Part shown: positions 1-5,175 of the stretch, piece by piece
Position numbering within the stretch: position 1 is the stretch's first letter
How the letters are laid out: each line of letters begins with the position of its first letter
Assembly: GCA_946481035.1 (NCBI GenBank)
Contig: CAMLNK010000389.1
Coordinates: forward strand, 1 to 5,175
Reading direction: 5' to 3'
From: an uncultured Dyadobacter sp.
Lineage (GTDB): Bacteria; Bacteroidota; Bacteroidia; Cytophagales; Spirosomataceae
Length of the DNA stretch: 5,175 bases
Made by a program: the position numbers and the translations under genes
Notes under the pieces: model-generated
What the model was told of the DNA's origin: nothing
Databases searched by the model: none
Seen by the model: the letters and a program-made list of their open reading frames with translations, nothing else

Positions 1-50
1 GAATCACCAGATACCTAAGAAAGCCAAATAAAAACAAAGAAAAATGTTCG

Positions 51-92
51 ACCTAAATAAAAAAGCCACTTACATTTTATCTGTAAGTGGCT
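51..92 (-). terminator. Rho-independent terminator behind the tRNA-Ala 3' fragment
   Basis: On the minus strand a perfect 11-bp stem (82-92 with 64-74, core AGCCACTTACA) closes a 7-nt loop and runs straight into a T-rich tail (TTTTTATTTAGG, 63 down to 52). It begins 10 nt after the discriminator base of the truncated tRNA-Ala, so it is probably the terminator that belonged to that tRNA gene. It closely resembles the terminator behind the tRNA at 411-484. Confidence 0.8.
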
Positions 93-102
93 GATTATCA
101 AG

Positions 103-144
103 TGGAGAATATCGGATTCGAACCGACGACCTCTTGCATGCCAT
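103..144 (-). pseudogene. tRNA-Ala(GGC) 3' half, truncated at the anticodon loop (probable att-site remnant)
   Basis: Read on the minus strand, this is the 3' part of a tRNA: anticodon loop ATGGCAT with anticodon GGC (140-142), anticodon 3' stem GCAAG, variable loop AGGTC, T arm GTCGG-TTCGAAT-CCGAT, acceptor 3' strand ATTCTCC and discriminator A (103). The acceptor strand has the U expected at position 70, half of the G3:U70 pair that marks alanine tRNAs. The sequence stops matching a tRNA exactly at nucleotide 32: the expected 5' anticodon stem (gcaag at 145-149) is aaata, and no D arm or 5' acceptor strand follows. It cannot make a functional tRNA. Integrases of tRNA-targeting elements often use a core running from the anticodon loop to the 3' end, so I infer an attachment-site scar. 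No integrase is visible. The alanine identity is secure; the origin is inferred. Confidence 0.85.
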
Positions 145-367
145 AAATACGTGGTTTGTCTCTCATTAATAAGTGGGAATGTTATTCCCATCTAGGATAA
201 TTGCGCGGTTGGAGAAGTTCATCCATCAGCTGGATGATCAATATGTATCAATTCTTTGATTTGACGTCACATTTTACGTGTGCAGAATGATCTGCGATGA
301 ACTTTTCTTGATAAATTTTTACAATCGAGAAACACACGGAAATGTTTGCAAATTGTTTGCAAATAAA
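145..367. other. AT-rich noncoding stretch between the two tRNA loci
   Basis: I find no convincing coding region here on either strand. Short hairpins are visible: tgggaat/attccca with a 3-nt loop (174-190), tcatcca/tggatga with a 5-nt loop (219-237), and gcaga/tctgc with a 4-nt loop (282-295). The 8-bp palindrome TGACGTCA lies at 262-269. None has a T-run that would make it a terminator. If the tRNA-Ala fragment is an integration scar, this side of it is where element-derived DNA would lie, but nothing here identifies an element. Confidence 0.5.
343..364. repeat. Perfect 11-bp tandem duplication, each unit holding a TTTGCAAA palindrome
   Basis: TGTTTGCAAAT occurs twice head to tail (343-353 and 354-364). 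Each unit holds the 8-bp palindrome TTTGCAAA (345-352 and 356-363), so the palindrome centres are 11 bp apart, about one helical turn. The second unit overlaps the T-tail of the neighbouring tRNA terminator. It could be a slippage duplication or a pair of binding sites; nothing here decides between them. Confidence 0.6.
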
Positions 368-400
368 AAGCACTTAGCGAGTTTTTACTCGTAAGTGCTT
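361..400 (-). terminator. Rho-independent terminator of the CAU tRNA
   Basis: On the minus strand, 10 nt after the tRNA, AAGCACTTA pairs with TAAGTGCTT and the inner CGAGT pairs with ACTCG. This gives a 14-bp stem with one bulged base and a 4-nt AAAA loop (400 to 368). TTTTATTT follows directly (367 to 361 plus the last stem base). Only the minus strand has the T-run, which fits termination of the tRNA transcript. Confidence 0.85.
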
Positions 401-410
401 GATTTTCAGG

Positions 411-484
411 TGGGCCCACTTGGAATCGAACCAAGCACCTACTGATTATGAGTCAGTTGCTCTAACCGAATGAGCTATAGGCCC
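411..484 (-). tRNA. tRNA with CAU anticodon, probably tRNA-Ile2 (lysidine-modified), otherwise elongator tRNA-Met
   Basis: A complete 74-nt cloverleaf reads on the minus strand: acceptor GGGCCTA/TGGGCCC with one U-G pair, U8, A9, D stem GCTC/GAGC, anticodon arm ACTGA-CTCATAA-TCAGT, variable loop AGGTG, T arm CTTGG-TTCGAAT-CCAAG and discriminator A73. The anticodon is CAU, and CCA is not encoded. The acceptor has C4-G69 and C5-G68, the pairs I recall as the E. coli TilS determinants separating tRNA-Ile2 from tRNA-Met, so I lean to Ile2, which decodes AUA after lysidine modification. It is not an initiator: the acceptor starts with a normal G1-C72 pair and the anticodon stem lacks the three G-C pairs. 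An oddity is U15 with G48, where most tRNAs have a purine at 15 and a pyrimidine at 48. The tRNA call is very secure; isoleucine over methionine is moderate. Confidence 0.95.
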
Positions 485-492
485 TTTTTAAA

Positions 493-550
493 GATTGATT
501 TCGGAATTGGGATTTGCTGATTATCAGTTAGTTGTTCCGAATGTCCGGCC
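493..550 (-). pseudogene. Decayed copy of the neighbouring CAU tRNA
   Basis: Just upstream of the intact tRNA, in the same orientation, 517-543 matches tRNA positions 442-472 at 24 of 27 aligned bases with one 4-nt deletion. Shared blocks are CATTCGG (D loop, including the unusual U15), CAACT and ATAATCAG (anticodon region). Weaker similarity continues both ways: GGCC near 547-550 at the position of the acceptor 5' strand, and a TTCCGAAATC stretch resembling the T loop with two single-base insertions. The anticodon position reads GAT rather than CAT and the stems no longer pair, so it is not functional. I read it as one half of an old tandem tRNA duplication. The core match was read by eye; the extent of the flanks is uncertain. 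Confidence 0.45.
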
Positions 551-577
551 GAACAGCTTGTGAACTGTCGGCCTTTT
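547..577 (+). terminator. Terminator-like GC-rich hairpin upstream of the HD gene
   Basis: GGCCG plus ACAG (547-556, one bulged A) pairs with CTGT plus CGGCC (565-573) around an 8-nt loop, followed by TTTT (574-577). It would act on plus-strand transcripts, insulating the HD gene from read-through opposite to the tRNA genes. The T-run is short, and part of the stem overlaps the tRNA-like copy, so it may be incidental. Confidence 0.35.
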
Positions 578-650
578 CAACCCCTATTTGGAGTGCAAAA
601 TTAGCGAATCGGTTCAATTCTCCAAATGAATACAATAAGATTAGCTTCTT

Positions 651-677
651 TTGTCCGTTGGTTGTTTATTACTTTTG
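651..677 (+). promoter_or_regulatory. Bacteroidota-type promoter for the HD phosphohydrolase gene
   Basis: TACTTTTG at 670-677 is an exact match to the Bacteroidota -7 element TAnnTTTG and is followed by C. A TTG at 651-653 lies 16 bp upstream, slightly closer than the usual -33 spacing. Transcription would start a few bases past 680, shortly before the TTG codon at 692. The motif lies inside the reading frame if the gene is started at ATG 626, so it bears on the start choice. Confidence 0.45.
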
Positions 678-691
678 CCAAAAAACTGATT

Positions 692-1924
692 TTGAATAAA
701 AGGAAAATCATTAACGATCCGGTCTACGGGTTTATTTCGATTGCGTCCGATCTGCTCTACGATCTGGTCGATCATCCTTACTTTCAGCGTCTCCGCCGGA
801 TAAGGCAGCTTGGCCTGGCCGATATCGTTTACCCCGGCGCATTGCACACACGTTTTCATCACGCACTCGGCGCTATGCACCTCATGAGCCAGGCGCTGCG
901 GACTTTGCAGGAAAAGGGGCATATGATCTGGGAACCCGAATCGGAAGGGGCGCAGGCGGCAATCCTGCTGCATGACCTGGGCCATGGGCCGTTTTCTCAT
1001 GTTTTGGAAAGTGTGGTGCTTCCTGGTGTCCCACACGAGGCGATTACCCTGGTGATGATGAAGGACCTCAACCGCCAGCTGAATGGCCGGCTCGATATTG
1101 CGATCCAGATGTTTGAGGGGACCTATCCGCGTAAATTTTACCACCAGATGATTTCCAGTCAGTTGGATATGGACCGGATGGATTATCTCAACCGCGACAG
1201 TTTCTACACGGGGGTGATCGAAGGTTCCATTGGTGCCGACAGGCTGATCAAAATGCTGGATATCAGCCACGATCAGCTGGTAGTGGAGGAGAAAGGGCTT
1301 TTGAGCATTGAAAACTTCCTGCATGCGCGCAGGCTCATGTACTGGCAGGTGTACCTGCACAAGACGCTCCTGAGCGCGCAGGCGATGCTCACGCAGATCA
1401 TGCACCGCGCCCGCGAGCTGGCGGCGGCAGGAGAGCAGCTTTTCGCTACGCCCGATTTCGCCCTGTTCCTTAACAACCGTTTTACGCTTGCGGATTTCGA
1501 TAATAAGCCCGATTTGCTGGCGGCATTCAACGGATTGGACGATAACGACGTATGGGCATCAGTAAAAGGATGGAAAACGCATCCGGACCCTGTTTTATCG
1601 ACTTTGTGTCAAATGCTTTTAGACAGGAATCTGTTCAAAATCAGCTTTTTCAGCGAGCCGCCGGGCGAAGAGGCATTGGCGCCGCTTCGTGAGCGCCTGG
1701 CCGCACGGGGTATTTCTGAAACGGATATGAAATATTTCCTGATCACCGGCGAAACCACCAATTGGGCCTATGAGAAGGAACAAGACCCGATCCGCGTTAA
1801 AATGAAAAAGGGGAATTTGCTGGACATTGCCGATGCTTCGGATATTCCGACCATCGAAGCCCTGACTAAGATTGTACGCAAGTACTATGTATGTTGGGGT
1901 AAAAATGTATCTTTGCGTGGTTAA
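692..1924 (+). CDS. HD-domain phosphohydrolase (COG1078, SAMHD1/YwfO-like)
   Basis: This is a metal-dependent phosphohydrolase of the HD superfamily; relatives such as SAMHD1 and B. subtilis YwfO hydrolyse deoxynucleoside triphosphates, but the substrate here is unknown. With the TTG start at 692 the protein is 410 residues. The N-terminal NKRKIINDPVYGFI is typical of the family. The HD site follows: RFHHALG with the first His near residue 57, LLHDLGHGPFSH with His94-Asp95, and DMDRMDYLNRD with the last metal-binding Asp at about 161. The remainder is the helical C-terminal part. No signal peptide or membrane segment is convincing. An in-frame ATG at 626 would add 22 residues. I prefer 692 because the family motif begins there and a promoter-like element (670-677) lies inside the extension. 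A TTG start is uncommon, so 626 remains possible. The gene precedes lpxD by 82 bp on the same strand and probably has its own promoter. The family is secure; the substrate and start are not. Confidence 0.9.
   Translation: MNKRKIINDPVYGFISIASDLLYDLVDHPYFQRLRRIRQLGLADIVYPGALHTRFHHALGAMHLMSQALRTLQEKGHMIWEPESEGAQAAILLHDLGHGPFSHVLESVVLPGVPHEAITLVMMKDLNRQLNGRLDIAIQMFEGTYPRKFYHQMISSQLDMDRMDYLNRDSFYTGVIEGSIGADRLIKMLDISHDQLVVEEKGLLSIENFLHARRLMYWQVYLHKTLLSAQAMLTQIMHRARELAAAGEQLFATPDFALFLNNRFTLADFDNKPDLLAAFNGLDDNDVWASVKGWKTHPDPVLSTLCQMLLDRNLFKISFFSEPPGEEALAPLRERLAARGISETDMKYFLITGETTNWAYEKEQDPIRVKMKKGNLLDIADASDIPTIEALTKIVRKYYVCWGKNVSLRG
1908..1915 (+). promoter_or_regulatory. Bacteroidota -7 element inside the HD gene end, probable promoter of the lpx operon
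   Basis: TATCTTTG, followed by C, matches TAnnTTTG exactly and lies in the last codons of the HD gene. Transcription would start at about 1921, leaving a leader of some 85 nt before the lpxD ATG at 2007. I see no good TTTG or TTG at -33 spacing, so the call rests on the -7 box alone. It would let lpxD, lpxC/fabZ and lpxA be transcribed independently of the HD gene. Confidence 0.45.
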
Positions 1925-2006
1925 TCAGGACCCTAAAAAAGAAAAGCTGAATTAATAATTTTTACGACGTACTCGAATACTATTACCCGAAATTAGCCGA
2001 TAAAAT

Positions 2007-3047
2007 ATGAAATTTACTGTCAGCGAGATTGCTCAGATGCTGAATGGAACTGTTGTTGGAAATGATCAGATTACAATTAATTCGGCTGCAAAAATTGAAG
2101 AGGGCCTGCCGGGTTGTATATCTTTTCTGGCCAATAGCAAATATGAGCATTATATCTACTCCACACAGTCTTCGGCTGTAATTGTCAATAAAGATTTTAC
2201 CCCCAAAAAAGATATTTCTGCGACGTTGATCTACGTCGAAAATGCCTATACCGCTTTCACAATCCTGCTGGAAGAATACCAGAAACGCCTCGCCGGCATT
2301 AAGTCGGGGGTGGAGCAGCCCAGCTTCATCGGAGAGAATAGCCAGGTAGGGGACAACTGCTACCGCGGCGCTTTTTCCTACATTGGGAAAAATTGCGTGA
2401 TCGGAAAAGAAGTGAAGATTTACCCGCAGGCCTGGCTGGGCGATGGGGTAGAGGTCGGCGATTATTCGGTGATCCATCCCGGTGTCAAAATCTATGACAA
2501 TACGGTGATCGGCAGGAATGTTACCATTTTTGCTAACACGGTGATCGGCAGCGACGGTTTCGGTTTCGCACCGCAGGCCGATGGCAGCTACGAGACGATC
2601 CCGCAGCTCGGAAATGTAGTCATTGAGGATAATGTGAGCATCGGTTCGAATACAACGATCGACTGTGCGACGATGGGCTCAACAATTATCCGCCAGGGAG
2701 CGAAAATTGATAACCTGGTTCAGATCGCACATAATGTAGAGATTGGAAAAAATACCGTAATTGCGGCCCAGTCGGGAATATCCGGTTCCACCACCGTCGG
2801 CGAGCAATGTGTGATTGCCGGTCAGGTTGGTCTGGTAGGGCATATTACGGTAGCAAACAATACTAAAATTGGGGCACAAAGCGGCCTGGGCAAATCCATT
2901 AAAAAGGAAGGCCTGTCGCTGTCGGGCTCCCCGGCCAGGGACCTTAACGAACATTTACGGTCCATGGCACTGGTGCGAAGGCTGCCTGATCTGGAAGAAC
3001 GACTGAAAGACCTGGAACGCAAGCAGGAAACGTCTGATTTTCAGTAG
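2007..3047 (+). CDS. lpxD: UDP-3-O-(3-hydroxyacyl)glucosamine N-acyltransferase LpxD
   Basis: LpxD transfers a 3-hydroxyacyl chain from acyl-ACP to the 2-amino group of UDP-3-O-acyl-glucosamine, the third step of lipid A synthesis, in the cytoplasm as a homotrimer. The 346 residues fit the family. Residues 1 to about 100 form the N-terminal uridine-binding domain (start [12 protein letters not shown], then [10 protein letters not shown]). Residues about 105-310 are left-handed beta-helix hexapeptide repeats such as VIGKEV, VIGRNV and SIGSNT. The family signature GSDGFGFAP is at 181-189. NLVQIAHNV holds His242, matching the catalytic His239 of E. coli LpxD. The last 35 residues are a charged helix that would pack in the trimer. 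ATG 2007 is chosen because the protein aligns from its first residue. The TAG stop is followed at once by an in-frame TAA. The gene begins the lpx cluster; the next gene starts 46 bp on. Confidence 0.97.
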   Translation: MKFTVSEIAQMLNGTVVGNDQITINSAAKIEEGLPGCISFLANSKYEHYIYSTQSSAVIVNKDFTPKKDISATLIYVENAYTAFTILLEEYQKRLAGIKSGVEQPSFIGENSQVGDNCYRGAFSYIGKNCVIGKEVKIYPQAWLGDGVEVGDYSVIHPGVKIYDNTVIGRNVTIFANTVIGSDGFGFAPQADGSYETIPQLGNVVIEDNVSIGSNTTIDCATMGSTIIRQGAKIDNLVQIAHNVEIGKNTVIAAQSGISGSTTVGEQCVIAGQVGLVGHITVANNTKIGAQSGLGKSIKKEGLSLSGSPARDLNEHLRSMALVRRLPDLEERLKDLERKQETSDFQ

Positions 3048-3093
3048 TAACCGGCATCCGGACGCACCTTATTTAGAAAAGGAAATAGATATA

Positions 3094-4485
3094 ATGAACG
3101 AAAAACAACAAACCATTTCTAAGTCTGTATCCGTAACTGGAGTGGGTTTACATACCGGCGTTGTCGCCACGATGACATTCGTGCCGGCGCCAGCCAACCA
3201 CGGATACAAGTTTCAACGTGTTGATTTACCCGACCAACCCATTGTTGATGCAGATGTTGATAATGTGGTGGATCTTTCCCGCGGTACAACCATCGAGCAG
3301 AACGGCGCGCGGATCCATACGGTTGAACACACACTTGCCGCGCTGGTAGGTTTGCAGATCGACAACGTGCTGATCCAGCTCGACGGCCCCGAACCTCCGA
3401 TCATGGACGGCAGCTCGATCAAATTCGTAGATGCATTGCTTGATGCAGGTATCGAAGAGCAGAATGCATACCGCAACTATTTCGAAGTTCCGGAATACGT
3501 ACATTATAAAAATAAGGACAAGGACACTGAGCTGGTGGCACTGCCGCTTTCGGACTATCGCCTTACGGTGATGGTGGATTACAACTCCACAGTAATCAGC
3601 AGCCAGCACGCTTCTTTGAATGATATCACACTTTTCAAAGACGATATCGCATCTTGCCGGACATTCGTGTTCCTGCACGAGTTGGAAGCACTTTACAAGC
3701 AAAACCTGATCAAAGGCGGCGACCTCACGAATGCGATTGTAATCGTCGACCGTGAGGTGCAGGATGGCGAACTGGACCATCTGTCGCAGCTTTTGAACAA
3801 GCCGAAGGTCAGTGTCGACAAATCCAAGGGTATCCTGAACAATGTAGACCTGCATTATTCCAATGAAATGGCACGCCACAAGCTGCTCGACCTCATTGGG
3901 GACCTTGCATTGGTAGGCCGGCCGATTAAAGCGCAGATCCTGGCGGCACGTCCGGGTCACGCGGCGAATGTGGCTTTGGCTAAAAAGATCAAGAAACTGA
4001 TTAAATCGGGTAAAGGGGATATCCCTCAATACGACCCTAACAAGGCACCTGTCTTCGATATCAACCAGATAGGCCAGTTGCTCGCTCACCGCTACCCGTT
4101 CCAGATGATCGACAAGATCATTGCATTGGACGAAAACAGCGTGGTGGGTGTGAAAAATGTGACGATCAACGAACAATTTTTTCTAGGACACTTTCCGGGT
4201 AACCCGGTAATGCCTGGCGTCTTGCAATTGGAAGCCATGGCGCAGACGGGCGGAATCCTGGTACTTTCCAGCGTTCCCGATCCGGACAACTACTGGCCTT
4301 ACCTCATCGGGATCGATGCATGCCGGTTCCGCCGTAATGTTTTCCCGGGTGATACCGTTATTTTTAAATGTGAATTCACTTCTCCGATGAAGAGAGGGAT
4401 CGTCAAAATGAGTGGCCGGGGATACGTAGCCGGACAGCTGGTGTGTGAAGCCGATATGATAGCAAGCCTGGTAAAGAAAAAATGA
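3094..4485 (+). CDS. lpxC/fabZ: Bifunctional UDP-3-O-acyl-GlcNAc deacetylase / 3-hydroxyacyl-ACP dehydratase (LpxC-FabZ fusion)
   Basis: Two cytoplasmic enzymes are joined in one 463-residue chain. Residues 1 to about 300 are LpxC, the zinc deacetylase of the committed lipid A step. TVEHTLAAL carries Glu78 and zinc ligand His79, RHKLLDLIGD carries His262 and Asp266, and PGHAAN carries the general acid His289. E. coli LpxC has these last three at 238, 242 and 265, so this protein has about 24 extra residues in between, probably around the lysine-rich stretch at 138-145. After a basic linker (about 300-320), residues 321-463 are FabZ, which dehydrates 3-hydroxyacyl-ACP in fatty-acid elongation: HRYPFQMIDK at 332-341, then GHFPGNPVMPGVLQLE with catalytic His366 and Glu380. 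Every key residue I looked for in both domains is present. The fusion is known in Bacteroidota. An AAAGGA about 10 nt before the ATG supports the start. The TGA stop overlaps the lpxA start. Confidence 0.97.
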   Translation: MNEKQQTISKSVSVTGVGLHTGVVATMTFVPAPANHGYKFQRVDLPDQPIVDADVDNVVDLSRGTTIEQNGARIHTVEHTLAALVGLQIDNVLIQLDGPEPPIMDGSSIKFVDALLDAGIEEQNAYRNYFEVPEYVHYKNKDKDTELVALPLSDYRLTVMVDYNSTVISSQHASLNDITLFKDDIASCRTFVFLHELEALYKQNLIKGGDLTNAIVIVDREVQDGELDHLSQLLNKPKVSVDKSKGILNNVDLHYSNEMARHKLLDLIGDLALVGRPIKAQILAARPGHAANVALAKKIKKLIKSGKGDIPQYDPNKAPVFDINQIGQLLAHRYPFQMIDKIIALDENSVVGVKNVTINEQFFLGHFPGNPVMPGVLQLEAMAQTGGILVLSSVPDPDNYWPYLIGIDACRFRRNVFPGDTVIFKCEFTSPMKRGIVKMSGRGYVAGQLVCEADMIASLVKKK

Positions 4486-5175
4486 CTCAATCATTAGCAT
4501 ATATCCATCCTGACGCTAAGATTGCTCAGAATGTAGAGATTGAACCCTTTGCAATGATCCATGCCGATGTTGAGATCGGGGAAGGGTCCTGGATAGGGTC
4601 ACACGCTGTAATCAATTCAGGTGCATGGATTGGTAAAAACTGTAAGATCTATCCCGGTGCCGTCGTTTCGGCTACGCCCCAGGATTTGAAATACAATAAT
4701 GAATACACCCTGACCGTCATCGGCGACAATACCACTATCCGGGAGTACGCGACGATCAGCCGTGGTACCGAAGAGCATTGGAAAACCGTAGTAGGTTCCG
4801 ACTGCCTGATTATGGCTTACGCGCACGTAGCACACGACTGCCGCGTTGGAAACAATGTCATCATCGGGAATAATGTGCAAATGGCTGGCCACGTACACGT
4901 GGGCGACTGGGCCATTGTGAGCGCATTGAGCGCGGTACACCAGTTTGTCAAAATCGGTATCCACGCATTTGTTTCCGGTGCTTCGCTGGTGCGGAAAGAT
5001 GTTCCTCCATTTACAAAAGCGGCACGTGAGCCCATTTCTTATGTGGGTATCAACTCGGTCGGCTTGCGCAGGAGAGGATTTACCAATGAGCAAATTATTG
5101 ATATTCAGAATATTTATCGCTTCGTCTATATGAAAGGCCTCAACAATGCGGAGGCACTGCAGAAGATAGAGCTGG
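4482..5175 (+). CDS. lpxA: UDP-N-acetylglucosamine O-acyltransferase LpxA, 3' end beyond the window
   Basis: LpxA starts lipid A synthesis by moving a 3-hydroxyacyl chain from acyl-ACP to the 3-OH of UDP-GlcNAc. The window holds the first 231 codons with no stop; family members of about 255-265 residues suggest some 25-35 are missing. Hexapeptide repeats of the left-handed beta-helix start at once (AKIAQNVEI, VEIGEGSWIG). PQDLKYNNE at 66-74 is the conserved LpxA loop. AYAHVAHDC holds His115 and His118, the latter matching catalytic His125 of E. coli. AGHVHVG and AVHQF supply His137 and His153, matching His144 and His160. Gly166 aligns with E. coli Gly173, the acyl-length ruler, and so allows long chains. 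The C-terminal helical domain has begun (EQIIDIQNIYRFVY). The ATG overlaps the lpxC/fabZ stop as ATGA, which implies translational coupling. The catalytic region is intact and only the extreme C-terminus is unseen. Confidence 0.96.
   Translation, partial: MTQSLAYIHPDAKIAQNVEIEPFAMIHADVEIGEGSWIGSHAVINSGAWIGKNCKIYPGAVVSATPQDLKYNNEYTLTVIGDNTTIREYATISRGTEEHWKTVVGSDCLIMAYAHVAHDCRVGNNVIIGNNVQMAGHVHVGDWAIVSALSAVHQFVKIGIHAFVSGASLVRKDVPPFTKAAREPISYVGINSVGLRRRGFTNEQIIDIQNIYRFVYMKGLNNAEALQKIEL

Noticed and set aside
219..295. Hairpins at 219-237 and 282-295 as a riboswitch or small RNA
   Set aside because: The stems are short, with no T-run, no recognisable consensus and no downstream gene in the right place to regulate.
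64..400. The two similar CACTTAC hairpins as a CRISPR or dispersed repeat
   Set aside because: There are only two copies, each placed directly after a tRNA 3' end and each followed by a T-run. Terminators explain them fully.
103..410. tRNA-Ala interrupted by an intron or insertion rather than truncated
   Set aside because: No 5' acceptor strand or D arm matching tRNA-Ala was found on the minus strand upstream of the fragment before the next tRNA.
145..625. Intact mobile element next to the tRNA scar
   Set aside because: I see no integrase or transposase reading frame and no terminal inverted repeats. At most this is residual element DNA.
641..1405. Open frame of 254 codons antisense to the HD gene
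   Set aside because: The sense strand carries the full HD motif set. The antisense translation is rich in His, Gln and Arg with no recognisable fold.
1906..1956. Short ORF of 16 codons (starts MYLCVV) between the HD gene and lpxD
   Set aside because: It begins inside the probable -7 promoter box, so its start would not be on the lpx transcript, and it has no ribosome-binding site or conserved feature.
3226..4176. Long open frame (316 codons) antisense to lpxC/fabZ
   Set aside because: It lies wholly opposite a gene with every expected catalytic motif, and its translation shows no recognisable domain. It is a by-product of the codon bias of the real gene.

Overview
The window looks like chromosomal DNA of a Bacteroidota bacterium, most likely of the order Cytophagales (Dyadobacter-like; the genus is a guess). 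Three things point there. There is an LpxC-FabZ gene fusion. Two sites match the Bacteroidota -7 promoter motif TAnnTTTG and are each followed by C. The start sites have weak or absent Shine-Dalgarno sequences.

Positions 1-625 carry no protein gene. On the minus strand there is, in order of transcription, a decayed tRNA-like copy (about 493-550), an intact CAU-anticodon tRNA (411-484) with its own terminator, about 220 bp of AT-rich unassigned DNA with short hairpins and an 11-bp tandem repeat, and a tRNA-Ala(GGC) 3' half (103-144) with a good terminator. The 3' half begins exactly at the anticodon loop. That is the usual scar of site-specific integration into a tRNA gene, but no integrase is visible in the window.

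Positions 692-1924 (or from 626 with an earlier start) encode an HD-domain phosphohydrolase of the COG1078/SAMHD1-like type. From 2007 to the right edge lie three co-directional lipid A genes: lpxD, a fused lpxC/fabZ, and lpxA, which is cut by the window edge. LpxA adds the first 3-hydroxyacyl chain to UDP-GlcNAc, LpxC deacetylates the product, and LpxD adds the N-linked acyl chain. The FabZ domain draws 3-hydroxyacyl-ACP into fatty-acid elongation, so it competes with LpxA and LpxD for acyl donors. Short spacing (46 bp between lpxD and lpxC/fabZ) and an ATGA stop/start overlap (lpxC/fabZ to lpxA) argue for one transcript. A promoter-like motif inside the 3' end of the HD gene could drive it.

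The protein-coding part is conserved housekeeping DNA and I see no new system there. The unusual material is the tRNA region at the left: a truncated tRNA, a decayed tRNA copy, and an intact tRNA whose U15/G48 combination reverses the usual purine-pyrimidine arrangement.
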